A stretch of 64,000 bases of DNA from NCBI RefSeq assembly GCF_000695255.1, contig NZ_JMIB01000005.1:58087-122086 (forward strand), in the 5' to 3' direction. Below, piece after piece: positions 33,479 through 42,111 of this stretch. Under the pieces are notes generated by a model. It searched no databases. It had not been told where the DNA came from and worked only from the letters and a program-made list of their open reading frames with translations. Source of the DNA: Photobacterium galatheae (lineage in GTDB: Bacteria; Pseudomonadota; Gammaproteobacteria; Enterobacterales; Vibrionaceae). Positions within the stretch are counted from its first letter, which is position 1. The number at the start of each line of letters is the position of its first letter. The position numbers and the translations under genes were made by a program.

Positions 33479-34603
33479 TTAGTGACAGCCTTCGACCAAC
33501 AGAATGGCTCGATTGCCGGCATAAATTTCGGTGACACCCGCTTCGTTGTTGTAGACAAAGCGGATGCCGGCTGCGTTTTTCTCTGAGCCTTTTTCTGAGT
33601 CATGTTCTGAGCTATGTTTTGAATCATGTTCTGAATCTTTTTCTGAGTATTGCTCTGGACTGTCGTCTCTTTCAGACCAGGCGGTCAGATAACCGCCAAA
33701 TGCACCCAGATATTCATGTTCCTGAGACACAAGCGGTTGTTCGTACCGGCTTTTAACGGCTGCCGCGGAATCACCCAGACCGACGCCCGACTCCGTCAGT
33801 GCCGGGCTGGAACCGGAAACATCAAACCGGACAATACGCCCGTTGTGCTGCATCGCGGTCATACCTTCAGGCCAGTCCGGATGTCGAAGATAACCGCAGG
33901 ATGTGTCTCCGCTCAGCCATTGCCATTGCTGCGGCTGAGTCGTGGTGCTTGAAGAATGTTTCTGCACGTTTTTTTGCATGCTATTTTGTTTCGGGGCGGA
34001 AAGATCGCCTACACAGGTTTCACCGAAGCAACGATGACTTAGACGGGCAAGACTTCGGGTGTGTTTCAGGCTTAACCGGACAGGCAGATCAGCAACCTGT
34101 GTTTCATTCTGAGAACGCTGAATGTTGCCAATGGTGGCTGTATAGCTTGCGAATAAGTCGGGTTCTGGCTGGCCTTCGGGATAATCAAAGTCGCCGGAAA
34201 ATTTCAGGCATAGTGTTTCAGTCTCCGGCAATCGGCTGGCAAGCGTCGGATAATCAGACAGCGTCAGACACAATAGGGGGTCGGCTTGCTGCTCCCAGCT
34301 TCCCGGGATGCCTGCATCGTCGCAAACTTCGGGATCATTGGCGAGTTCGCACCAGTGCGGCACGGTGTCATGCGTCAGGATCTGCAAGGGCACGACTGAG
34401 TTTCGATGCTCGAACAGCGTGATGAACGGCTGGATATTGTCCGCTTGAGTCATGAGCCAGAAAGCGTTGTCGGTCCAGGCAACATCTCGTCTGAGGTCTA
34501 AAACCACAGAATGATCCTGATTATTCAGGGTCGTGGTGTCATTTGCGAGGGCAAAGCCGGTGCCGAGTCCGAGCATGCCAATCAACCCATAGATTGTGTT
34601 CAC
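33479..34603 (-). CDS. Secreted Cys-containing protein with Ser/Glu/Asp/His repeats, unknown
   Basis: 374 residues from ATG 34603. A signal peptide (YGLIGMLGLGTGFALAND) precedes a beta-rich region with several Cys (HWCELANDPEVCDDAG, LLCLTLSDY, TLCLKFSG, HRCFGETCVG). About residue 315-345 there is a low-complexity tract of SEHDSEK-like repeats, encoded by imperfect 9-21-bp DNA repeats at 33580-33655. The C-terminus reads GIRFVYNNEAGVTEIYAGN. I do not recognise the family. It is convergent with the haemolysin gene and could be another exported factor. Confidence 0.65.
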   Translation of the reverse strand: MNTIYGLIGMLGLGTGFALANDTTTLNNQDHSVVLDLRRDVAWTDNAFWLMTQADNIQPFITLFEHRNSVVPLQILTHDTVPHWCELANDPEVCDDAGIPGSWEQQADPLLCLTLSDYPTLASRLPETETLCLKFSGDFDYPEGQPEPDLFASYTATIGNIQRSQNETQVADLPVRLSLKHTRSLARLSHRCFGETCVGDLSAPKQNSMQKNVQKHSSSTTTQPQQWQWLSGDTSCGYLRHPDWPEGMTAMQHNGRIVRFDVSGSSPALTESGVGLGDSAAAVKSRYEQPLVSQEHEYLGAFGGYLTAWSERDDSPEQYSEKDSEHDSKHSSEHDSEKGSEKNAAGIRFVYNNEAGVTEIYAGNRAILLVEGCH

Positions 34604-34820
34604 TGTTTTCCTTTTTATCGTTGTTTTTGAGAAGTGCGGTCCACCGAAGCTGACTGTGCACCCATATCACTTGCCGGAAACTCGCGAAAGTTCATCAAAA
34701 TATATTTTTTGTGACTTTTCTATCACTAACCGTTCTAATGAATCACGGCCGTAAACTTTGATCCGTCACGCGCCGCCCCGATATTGAACAGATAAGTCAA
34801 TCGTAGTGAGGTAAATCAGG

Positions 34821-35678
34821 ATGGCAAACCAATATGTACCCCCGAAAGTCTGGACCATGGATTGCGAAAATGGTGGTGAGTGGGCGAGTATTAACCGACC
34901 AGATGCAGGGGCAAGATATCAGAAAGAACTTCCGGTTGGTGCGCATCCCCTCCAGTTATATTCGCTGGGTACGCCGAATGGTCAGAAGATCACCATCATG
35001 CTTGAAGAGCTGCTGGCACAGGGAGAGTCCGGTGCCGAGTATGACGCTCACCTGATCAACATTGGCGACGGCGATCAGTTTTCTTCCGGCTTTGTGGGGG
35101 TGAACCCGAATTCCAAGATCCCGGCACTGGTTGATCGCTCGGGAGAGACACCGGTGAATGTTTTCGAATCTGGTTCAATTCTGGTCTATCTGGCAGAAAA
35201 GTTCGGCCATTTTCTGCCGACAGAGATTGCGGAACGAACGCAGGTCATGAACTGGCTCTTCTGGTTACAGGGCGCAGCGCCATTTCTTGGCGGTGGTTTC
35301 GGTCATTTTTATGCCTATGCGCCGGAAAAGTATGAGTACCCGATTAACCGTTACACCATGGAAGTGAAACGTCAGCTGGATGTGTTGGATAAACAACTGG
35401 CGAATCACACCTATGTCGCCGGTGAGAATTACAGTATCGCCGATATCGCCATCTGGCCCTGGTTCGGCAATGTTGCGCTGGGACTGGCCTATGATGCGGC
35501 AGAATTTCTGGATGTACAGCGCTATCAGCATGTTCAGCGCTGGGCCAAAGCCATTCTGGAACGTCCGGCAGTTCAGCGTGGCCGTATCGTCAACAAGACT
35601 TCAGGGGAAGCCTGGGAAGCGGTCCCTGAACGCCACAGTGCCGCAGATATTGATGCAGCATTGAAGCAACGACCGTAA
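34821..35678 (+). CDS. yghU: YghU-type glutathione S-transferase / disulphide-bond reductase
   Basis: 285 residues (E. coli YghU is 288). Characteristic parts: YVPPKVWTMDCENGGEWASINRP, the thioredoxin-like LQLYSLGTPNGQKITIMLEEL with the TPNGQK active-site loop, a long NIGDGDQFSSGFVGVNPNSKIPALVD, and the C-terminal helical domain with YSIADIAIWPW. Known: YghU/YfcG enzymes bind two glutathione molecules and have glutathione-disulphide reductase activity. A terminator follows. It begins a run of rightward genes related to electrophile handling. Confidence 0.95.
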   Translation: MANQYVPPKVWTMDCENGGEWASINRPDAGARYQKELPVGAHPLQLYSLGTPNGQKITIMLEELLAQGESGAEYDAHLINIGDGDQFSSGFVGVNPNSKIPALVDRSGETPVNVFESGSILVYLAEKFGHFLPTEIAERTQVMNWLFWLQGAAPFLGGGFGHFYAYAPEKYEYPINRYTMEVKRQLDVLDKQLANHTYVAGENYSIADIAIWPWFGNVALGLAYDAAEFLDVQRYQHVQRWAKAILERPAVQRGRIVNKTSGEAWEAVPERHSAADIDAALKQRP

Positions 35679-35696
35679 TCCTGCGAATAAATTCTC

Positions 35697-35726
35697 AATG
35701 TGGCAGCTTCGTCTGCCACATTTCTT
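35697..35726 (+). terminator. Rho-independent terminator after yghU
   Basis: AATGTGGCAG (35697-35706) pairs perfectly with CTGCCACATT (35713-35722), followed by TCTTTC. It separates yghU from the hydrolase operon. Confidence 0.75.
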
Positions 35727-35927
35727 TCTGGGCAACTGAATACAAATTTACTACTCCTCTCAATGACTTCAGCTGATCGTCGTCCTCAGTCATCATTTTA
35801 GGCAAAGATCGCATCTGAACAGGCAAACGCTCCCTTGGGTTCTTGACCATACTCATTCCATCGCTTGAACAGGCCCGGCCTGAAAGACAAGCAATACCGA
35901 TGAATACAATGGTAAGAGGTGAGCGTT

Positions 35928-36842
35928 ATGGATAAGGTGAAATTCAAGAATCTGAATGGTCAGGGTGTCACCATGGCCGCTGTGATCAACTTTCCGGAAG
36001 GATTTGATGAGCACAAGAAATATCCGGTTGTGGTGGTGTCTCATCCGGGAGGTGGTGTGAAGGAGCAGGCTTCCGGACTCTACGCGAAAAAGCTGGCTGA
36101 GCAAGGGCTGGTGACCATCGCTTACGATGCCTCTTATCAGGGGGAGAGCACCGGCGAACCCCGCCAGCTGGAAAACCCATACATTCGTACGGAAGATATC
36201 AGTGCTGTGATTGATTATCTGACCACCCTGCCTTATGTGGATCCGGAGCGGATTGGTGCGATGGGGATTTGTGCCGGTGCGGGTTATACCGCAAATGCTG
36301 CAATGAATGATCGCCGGATCAAAGCGGTGGGTTCTGTGAGCGCTGTAAACATTGGCTCGATGTTCCGAAATGGCTGGGACAACAATGTGAAAGATGAGGA
36401 TGCGATTCCTTTCATTCAGCATGGTTCTCAGGCGCGAACCAGTGATGCAGGCAAACCCGATTCAGAGATTCTGCCGCTGGCCCCGATGCGCAAAGAAGAT
36501 GCGCCGAACAAAGAGCTGGAAGAAGCCTGGGAATACTATCACACCCCTCGCTGCCAGTCTCCGACGGCACCGGGTTACATGACGGCCCGAAGCATCAGCC
36601 AGATCATCACTTACGATGCGTACAACAAAGCCGAAGCATTCCTGACTCAGCCGCTGCAGGTGATTGCGGGCAGTGAAGCGGGCAGTAAGTGGATGAGTGA
36701 TGATATGTATGCGCGTGCAGCCAGTCAGGACAAGCAGTTCCACGTTGTGAACGGTGCGAATCATATGTCTTTGTATGACGTGCCTCAGTATGTGGATGAA
36801 GCAGTCTCGGTACTGGCACCTTTCTTCCAGTCCAAACTGTAA
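35928..36842 (+). CDS. Alpha/beta hydrolase, dienelactone-hydrolase-like (YcjY type), copy 1
   Basis: 304 residues from ATG 35928, preceded by AAGAGG. Alpha/beta-hydrolase features: PVVVVSHPGGGVKEQ (oxyanion strand), DISAVIDYLTTLPYVDPERIGAMGICAGAG, in which the nucleophile elbow G-I-C-A-G has Cys where Ser is usual, as in dienelactone hydrolases; a late VVNGANHMSLYD supplies His. The nearest well-known relative is E. coli YcjY. Substrate unknown. It heads a probable operon with the following hydrolase, flavodoxin, AraC regulator and flavin reductase. Confidence 0.88.
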   Translation: MDKVKFKNLNGQGVTMAAVINFPEGFDEHKKYPVVVVSHPGGGVKEQASGLYAKKLAEQGLVTIAYDASYQGESTGEPRQLENPYIRTEDISAVIDYLTTLPYVDPERIGAMGICAGAGYTANAAMNDRRIKAVGSVSAVNIGSMFRNGWDNNVKDEDAIPFIQHGSQARTSDAGKPDSEILPLAPMRKEDAPNKELEEAWEYYHTPRCQSPTAPGYMTARSISQIITYDAYNKAEAFLTQPLQVIAGSEAGSKWMSDDMYARAASQDKQFHVVNGANHMSLYDVPQYVDEAVSVLAPFFQSKL

Positions 36843-36905
36843 TTTCCCCTGTATTGAATTTATCAGGGTCGGTGAATCATACCGATCCTGTTCGGAGCGA
36901 TGAAC

Positions 36906-37835
36906 ATGAGTAATATTAAACCTGTAACTTATCAGAATCTGGGCTGGGAATCTGCCGCAGACTTGTACTTACCCCCGGCATTCGATGCATCCGTCAAGTA
37001 TCCGACCATCGTGAGCACGCACCCGATTGGGAGCTGTAAAGAACAAACCTCAGGCAATATTTATGCTGCCGCTCTGGCGGAAGCGGGTTTTGTCGTGTTG
37101 GCTTTTGATGCCAGTTTTCAGGGCGCCAGTGGCGGAACACCGCGCTTGATTGAAGATCCTGCGATTCGGGTGTCCGATATTCGTTTTGCCATTGATTATC
37201 TGGTCACGCTGCCTTATGTCGATGAGAATCGCATTGGCGCGATTGGTGTCTGCGGGGGCGGGGCGTATACCATTCATGCCGCGATGACCGATCACCGGAT
37301 TCGGGCACTGACGTCGATCACCGGGGTGAATTTCGGCCGGCTGATTCGTGAGGCATTCAGTGAGTTTAATCCGGTCGGCGCGATGGAGGCCATGGGCAAG
37401 CAGAGGACTGCAGAAGCTCAGGGTGCAGCACGTCATGTGATTGATTATTTACCGCCTTCCGTTGAAGCAGGCAAGCAAATGGGCCTGAATGATATTGATG
37501 TGCTCGAAGCCACGGAATACTACAAAACCGCACGTGGTCAGCAACCGAATGGCGCTACCAGCGGTCTGTTCTCATTCAACAGTGCCGCGATGGGCTGGGA
37601 TGCATTCCTTCATGCAGAAGTGCTGCTGACACAGCCCCTGCTGGTGGTGATTGGCGACAAACCCGGTGGTTTCGGTGCTTATCGTGATGGCTGGGAAATT
37701 TACGGTCGTGCGGCATCGCAGAAGAAACAGATTTTTGTCGCGGAAGGCTGGTCTCACTACGATTTATATGACAAGCCTGAGCCGGTTGCTCTTGCACTGG
37801 AAAAGGTCGTGCCTTTCTTCCGGGAACACTTGTAA
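36906..37835 (+). CDS. Alpha/beta hydrolase, dienelactone-hydrolase-like (YcjY type), copy 2
   Basis: 309 residues from ATG 36906 (GGAG eight bases upstream; ATG 36900 is too close to it). It is a paralogue of the preceding gene: PTIVSTHPIGSCKEQTSG, VLAFDASFQGASGGTPR, RFAIDYLVTLPYVDENRIGAIGVCGGGAY with Cys at the nucleophile elbow (G-V-C-G-G), and VAEGWSHYDLYD with His. The two genes share most motifs but differ in the middle lid region, so they may act on related substrates. 63 bases separate them. Confidence 0.88.
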   Translation: MSNIKPVTYQNLGWESAADLYLPPAFDASVKYPTIVSTHPIGSCKEQTSGNIYAAALAEAGFVVLAFDASFQGASGGTPRLIEDPAIRVSDIRFAIDYLVTLPYVDENRIGAIGVCGGGAYTIHAAMTDHRIRALTSITGVNFGRLIREAFSEFNPVGAMEAMGKQRTAEAQGAARHVIDYLPPSVEAGKQMGLNDIDVLEATEYYKTARGQQPNGATSGLFSFNSAAMGWDAFLHAEVLLTQPLLVVIGDKPGGFGAYRDGWEIYGRAASQKKQIFVAEGWSHYDLYDKPEPVALALEKVVPFFREHL

Positions 37836-37861
37836 GTTTCTGAAGAGGTTCAGCTCTGGTG

Positions 37862-37891
37862 GCCTGATGCTGATTGAAGCGTCAGGCTTTT
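37862..37891 (+). terminator. Hairpin inside the operon (possible attenuator)
   Basis: GCCTGATGC (37862-37870) pairs with GCGTCAGGC (37879-37887) with one wobble, followed by TTTT. It lies between the second hydrolase and the flavodoxin gene, so it may lower downstream expression. Confidence 0.55.
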
Positions 37892-37915
37892 GCTCAATGA
37901 GAGATGTGAACGCTG

Positions 37916-38542
37916 ATGATGAAATGGTTTGTGTTGATATTCTGTGTTCTGTTGCTGGTTGCTTTTCTGGTGCCATTTGTGGTCACCCGGATTGAAAATC
38001 AGCAAGTTCAGCAAAACCTGATCCGGTTGAATGAACCTCAGCCTGAATCCACCAACCCGGATAAGGTTGCTGTTATCGTTTTTTCCCGCTCCGGAAATAC
38101 GGCGGTACTGGCCCGTCATCTTGCCGAAAAGACGGGAGGCGCGTTACTTTTCATTCAGGCGGAAGCCTATGCGCCCGGCTTACCGGGGTGGGTCAATGCG
38201 ATGAAAGATGCACGAAGCAAAACCGCCGTCATCACGCCGGAATCGATTGATTTGTCTGAGTTTGATACCGTGTTTTTGGGTGCACCGATCTGGTTATACA
38301 GTCCGGCACCGCCGGTCTGGCAGTTGGCGGCGAATACTCGGTTTTCTGGTCAGCATATTGTCTTGTTCAATACTTATAACAGTCATTTTGAGCAAAGTTA
38401 TATTGATGCGTTTGAGACATTGGTGAAGGCAAATGGCGCGCAATCTTTTGAACATGTGGCGGTGTTAAGGGGCCGAATGGGAAGCCAGTTGTCCACAGAG
38501 GAAATGCTGCGACACTTCGATCAGCAGTTTGATTGGCCCTGA
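37916..38542 (+). CDS. Membrane-anchored flavodoxin-family protein
   Basis: 208 residues. One N-terminal transmembrane segment (residues about 3-25, KWFVLIFCVLLLVAFLVPFVV) is followed by a flavodoxin domain: VAVIVFSRSGNTAVLARHLAEKTGG has the FMN phosphate loop (SRSGNT), and FDTVFLGAPIWLYSPAPPVW is the second FMN-contacting loop. It would shuttle electrons on the cytoplasmic face. The ATG pair at 37916/37919 are both possible starts. Its position with an old-yellow-enzyme gene and hydrolases suggests a shared redox/electrophile response. Confidence 0.82.
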   Translation: MMKWFVLIFCVLLLVAFLVPFVVTRIENQQVQQNLIRLNEPQPESTNPDKVAVIVFSRSGNTAVLARHLAEKTGGALLFIQAEAYAPGLPGWVNAMKDARSKTAVITPESIDLSEFDTVFLGAPIWLYSPAPPVWQLAANTRFSGQHIVLFNTYNSHFEQSYIDAFETLVKANGAQSFEHVAVLRGRMGSQLSTEEMLRHFDQQFDWP

Positions 38543-38594
38543 GTGCTCCTTTCAGAGCGGTAAACGGTTCCCCCGTATTCATGTGTGAGGACAG

Positions 38595-39524
38595 ATGAAA
38601 CCAATGATGAATGAGAAAAATGCCGAATACTTATCGCTGTCCACCAAGCTTGCCGTGCTGGCAGAGCTGGTCAGTAGCCTTGCCCGGGCAGAAGGGGATC
38701 ACGTCACGAATGTGCCCGGATTGTCGCTGCATCGCCGGAATCAACCGTCTGAACCCTTGCACTGTATCTATACCCTCAGTGTTGCGCTGACCATTCAGGG
38801 CGGAAAGCAGGTTTTAATCGGGGATGTGGTGCACGAACTGGGTCCGGGCAAGAGCATGATCACAACGCTGGATTTGCCTGTGGTTTCTCATGTGGTTGAA
38901 GCGCGGCGTCACCAGCCCTATCTGGGCATTTTGTTTCAGTTAGATATTGCTCAGATTCTGGCGGTGAACACTGAGCTGGATTTATCGCGTCCCCATAAAG
39001 GGGACACGTTTCAATCGGTGTCGATTGAACAGGCTGATGCTCAGCTTTGCGATGCTTTTATTCGTTTGCTTCAGTTACCCATGCAACCCGAGATGCAACC
39101 GCATCTTGCGCCACTGATTCAGAAAGAGATCGTGATTCGGCTGCTCACCGGGCCACATGGCTTGCACCTGCGGCATCTGGTCAGTGAAGGCTCACCCAGT
39201 GAGCATATCTCCAGAGCGGTGACCTGGCTGAAACAAAATTTTGTTCATTCATTCAGCATGGATGAGCTGGCGAACCGGGCGCACATGAGTGCATCTACAT
39301 TCCGGCAGCATTTCAGGGCGATGACCGGCACCAGTCCGTTGCAATACCAGAAGCAGCTCCGGTTGCAGGAAGCAAGAGAGTTGATGTTGAATCAACAGAT
39401 GGATGCCAGTCGCGCCAGTGCGATGGTCGGCTATGAAAGCGCTTCCCAGTTCAGCAGGGAATACAGTCGCTTGTTTGGTGCCCCGCCTCAGAAGGATATC
39501 CGCAGGCTGAGACATAACAGCTAG
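38595..39524 (+). CDS. AraC-family transcriptional regulator (YqhC-like)
   Basis: 309 residues. The N-terminal half fits the AraC_N type: YTLSVALTIQGGKQVLIGDVVHELGPGKSMITTLDLPVVSHVVEA. The C-terminal DNA-binding part has two helix-turn-helix motifs: FSMDELANRAHMSASTFRQHFRAMTG and ASAMVGYESASQFSREYSRLFGAPP. Known: E. coli YqhC of this subfamily activates aldehyde-detoxification genes. Probably controls the operon it lies in, including the downstream flavin reductase. Confidence 0.9.
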   Translation: MKPMMNEKNAEYLSLSTKLAVLAELVSSLARAEGDHVTNVPGLSLHRRNQPSEPLHCIYTLSVALTIQGGKQVLIGDVVHELGPGKSMITTLDLPVVSHVVEARRHQPYLGILFQLDIAQILAVNTELDLSRPHKGDTFQSVSIEQADAQLCDAFIRLLQLPMQPEMQPHLAPLIQKEIVIRLLTGPHGLHLRHLVSEGSPSEHISRAVTWLKQNFVHSFSMDELANRAHMSASTFRQHFRAMTGTSPLQYQKQLRLQEARELMLNQQMDASRASAMVGYESASQFSREYSRLFGAPPQKDIRRLRHNS

Positions 39525-39666
39525 ACTGTTGTTCGGCATTGCGCATTCGTCGGATCAGGCAAGATCAACGTCAAAATCGGCAAATCTTTTCAGAGACCAT
39601 TCGGTACGCTCTTCAGATGTCTGGTTACGTTTTCAAAGCATGATGTCTGGTCAAGAGAGGTTCCAA

Positions 39667-40803
39667 GTGTCTGAGCAAACAAAGTCCTTATTTTCTGCGT
39701 TTGATTTTCAAAAGCATTTCATCCTGAGAAACCGTGTTGCTTTAGCCCCGATGACCACCTGGTCGTCGAATGTTGATGGCACGATTTCCGAACAGGAACT
39801 GGCGTATTATCGTCGGCGTGTGAACGGTGTGGGTCTGGCTATTACCGGCTGTTCTCATGTGATGGCTAATGGGATCGGTTTTACCGATGAGTTTGCGGCC
39901 TGGGATGATTATTTTCTGCCTAGTCTGACCCGGTTAGCCGATGCGGCCAAAAGTGGTGGCGCGCCTGCAGTGCTTCAGCTGTTCCATGCCGGCAACAAAG
40001 CGGTGCCTGAACTGACACCCAAGGGTGAAATCGTCAGTGCGAGTGAACTGGCTGCCGCACCCGGGCCATTCAATACCGGGCAGCAAGCCAGCCGCGCCTT
40101 AAGCGATGAAGAGATTCATGACGTGATTCAGGCTTTTGGTGAGGCGACCCGTCGGGCTATTGAGGCCGGGTTCGATGGCATTGAGCTGCATGGTGCGCAT
40201 GGTTTCCTGATTCAGAACTTCTTTTCGCCTCATTACAATCAACGGACCGACGCATGGGGCGGTTCACTGGAAAATCGCATGCGTTTCCCGCTTGCGGTGG
40301 TGGACGAAGTTCAGCGCGTGGTCAAGCAGTACGCGCAACGCCCGTTTCTGGTCGGCTACCGGATTTCTCTGGAAGAAGCGGAATTGGGCGGGCTGCGGAT
40401 AGGCGATAGCTTCGCTTTGATTAACCGATTGATAGAGCAGGGGATCAGTTATCTTCATGTGTCGCTCAAGGATTTGCTGGCCGATAAACCAATGGATGAT
40501 CGGGATGGTCTCCCGACCGCATCGCTGGTGGCCGCACATGTGAATCGGCGAGTCCCTGTCATTGCCGCAGGTCAGATCAATCGCCCTGAGCAGGCCGAGC
40601 AGGCGTTGCAACTCGGCGTGGACATGGTCGCGATTGGCCGCAGTCTGGTGATCAATCCTGAATGGGTCGAGATGGCACAAGGCAAAGTGCCGGCTTTTAT
40701 CCGGGAAACGCTGCCGCAGGATGTGAAACCTGATCTCACAATCCCGGATAAGCTCTGGCAGGTGATTGAACAGACACCGGGATGGTTCCCGCTGGCAAAA
40801 TAA
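39667..40803 (+). CDS. NADH:flavin oxidoreductase / old yellow enzyme family
   Basis: 378 residues from GTG 39667, which has AGAGAGG at good spacing; a 46-residue upstream extension lacks family similarity. Family motifs: LRNRVALAPMTTW, a central GFDGIELHGAHGFLIQNFFSPHYNQRTD, the GGSLENRMRFPL phosphate loop, and QALQLGVDMVAIGRSLVINPEW. The active site includes HGAH. Closest described relatives are YqiG/YqjM-like reductases acting on alpha,beta-unsaturated carbonyls. Last gene of the hydrolase-flavodoxin operon; a terminator follows. Confidence 0.9.
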   Translation: MSEQTKSLFSAFDFQKHFILRNRVALAPMTTWSSNVDGTISEQELAYYRRRVNGVGLAITGCSHVMANGIGFTDEFAAWDDYFLPSLTRLADAAKSGGAPAVLQLFHAGNKAVPELTPKGEIVSASELAAAPGPFNTGQQASRALSDEEIHDVIQAFGEATRRAIEAGFDGIELHGAHGFLIQNFFSPHYNQRTDAWGGSLENRMRFPLAVVDEVQRVVKQYAQRPFLVGYRISLEEAELGGLRIGDSFALINRLIEQGISYLHVSLKDLLADKPMDDRDGLPTASLVAAHVNRRVPVIAAGQINRPEQAEQALQLGVDMVAIGRSLVINPEWVEMAQGKVPAFIRETLPQDVKPDLTIPDKLWQVIEQTPGWFPLAK

Positions 40804-40815
40804 GTTTGAATGAAT

Positions 40816-40836
40816 CGCCCCGGACAGGGGCGTTTT
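40816..40836 (+). terminator. Terminator after flavin reductase
   Basis: CGCCCC (40816-40821) pairs with GGGGCG (40827-40832) around GGACA, followed by TTTT. It separates the reductase gene from the convergent AraC gene. Confidence 0.75.
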
Positions 40837-41746
40837 ATGACACCCGGCCTTCCATCGTTGGTTTGTGACCTCGCAGGCGACTGATGTCTGTCATGGGCGG
40901 GATGCCAAACAGCCGGCTGTACTCCCGGTTGAAGTGGGACGGGCTTTCATAGCCGACACGATAGCTGGCGGCGGAAGCGTCGAGGCCGTCTTGCAGCATG
41001 ATCCGGCGGGCTTCGTTGAGGCGAAGCTGTTTCTGAAATTGCAGCGGCGTCATGGATGTCACGGCTTTGAAAGCGTTGAACAATGAGGACTGGCTCATAT
41101 GGACCATATCGGCCAGTTCCTGAACCCGGATCGGCTCCCGGTATCGCTGCTGAATCATTTCAACGACTTTGCTGATGCGGTTGGCCTGCGTGTCCCTGAG
41201 CAGGAACTGGCGAAGCTGTACCCCCGCAGGGCTTTTGAGCAGCCTGTACATGAGTTCCCGTCTGAGCAGCGGCAGCATGACGGCAATATCTTCCGGATGG
41301 TCGAGCAGGGTCAGAAAGCGTTTGAACACCGACAGCATATCTTCATCAGAAGACACGGTTCTGATGCAGTAGGGACATTTGGTGATGGCTTCGGGCGGCT
41401 CTTTCATGGCGATCAGCAAATCGGTCAGTTCTTTGAGATCCAGCGCAATGCTGATACCCATGTAGGGCTTTTCCTCTGAGGCACGCAGAATTTCACCGAC
41501 TACAGGCATCATCACAGGCACCAGCAAGAAATCCCCGGCGTTCAGCATCAGTTCACGTGCGCCAGCCGTAATGCGTTTTTCACCCTGCACCAGTAAGCAC
41601 AACATCGGACTGTAAATGGTCGGGGAGCAGGAGCTGTTTTCTGTGCTGTGCATCAGCTTCAATTCTGGCAGGACTGTGTCATTCAGCCCCGGCTCCTCAA
41701 TGTGCCGATTCACCAGATGGATTAATTCTTCTTGGATCGTTGTCAT
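40835..41746 (-). CDS. AraC-family transcriptional regulator
   Basis: 303 residues from ATG 41746, which has AAGGTGA at good spacing; ATG 41767 seven codons upstream has none. The N-terminal domain is AraC_N (YSPMLCLLVQGEKRITAGARELMLNAGDFLLVPV). The DNA-binding part has VQELADMVHMSQSSLFNAFKAVTS and ASYRVGYESPSHFNREYSRLFGIPP. It is a paralogue of the AraC regulator at 38595 and faces it across the reductase gene. It may control the same cluster or the RND pump genes that start to its right on the other strand. Confidence 0.88.
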   Translation of the reverse strand: MTTIQEELIHLVNRHIEEPGLNDTVLPELKLMHSTENSSCSPTIYSPMLCLLVQGEKRITAGARELMLNAGDFLLVPVMMPVVGEILRASEEKPYMGISIALDLKELTDLLIAMKEPPEAITKCPYCIRTVSSDEDMLSVFKRFLTLLDHPEDIAVMLPLLRRELMYRLLKSPAGVQLRQFLLRDTQANRISKVVEMIQQRYREPIRVQELADMVHMSQSSLFNAFKAVTSMTPLQFQKQLRLNEARRIMLQDGLDASAASYRVGYESPSHFNREYSRLFGIPPMTDISRLRGHKPTMEGRVS

Positions 41747-42111
41747 GCCGTCACTCACCTTATTCATCCGACTTGCGACTATAGAGTATAAGGCAAGCTT
41801 ATGGCGACCGTTTTATGGAATGATGGCGTTCGGAGGAATAGGCAAGGATTGTGTAGAAACAGGCAAGATGCATATCGGGAGGGCGATTTGGTAATCATTT
41901 TTGATGGGTAAAGCTGAGCATGAAAGCCCCTTGATTGAATGAGAGAAAATTCCGTTTTGTAGTAATAGGCAATCATCTCCGAGGTTTCGACAATATCAAT
42001 AAGCTGAATGAGACATAGACTGACAAGGTGAAATCTGAACCCGATGCAAGGGTTCGGTCACGACCTTGCATTTTTCGAATTCAGCCTAGCAACGTCAGAG
42101 AGGATTGCCTG
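41747..42111. other. Divergent promoter region, AraC regulator / RND pump
   Basis: 365 bases between divergent genes, without a supportable gene. The most likely site for AraC-type operators controlling the efflux genes; no clear repeat of that kind was found by eye. Confidence 0.45.
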
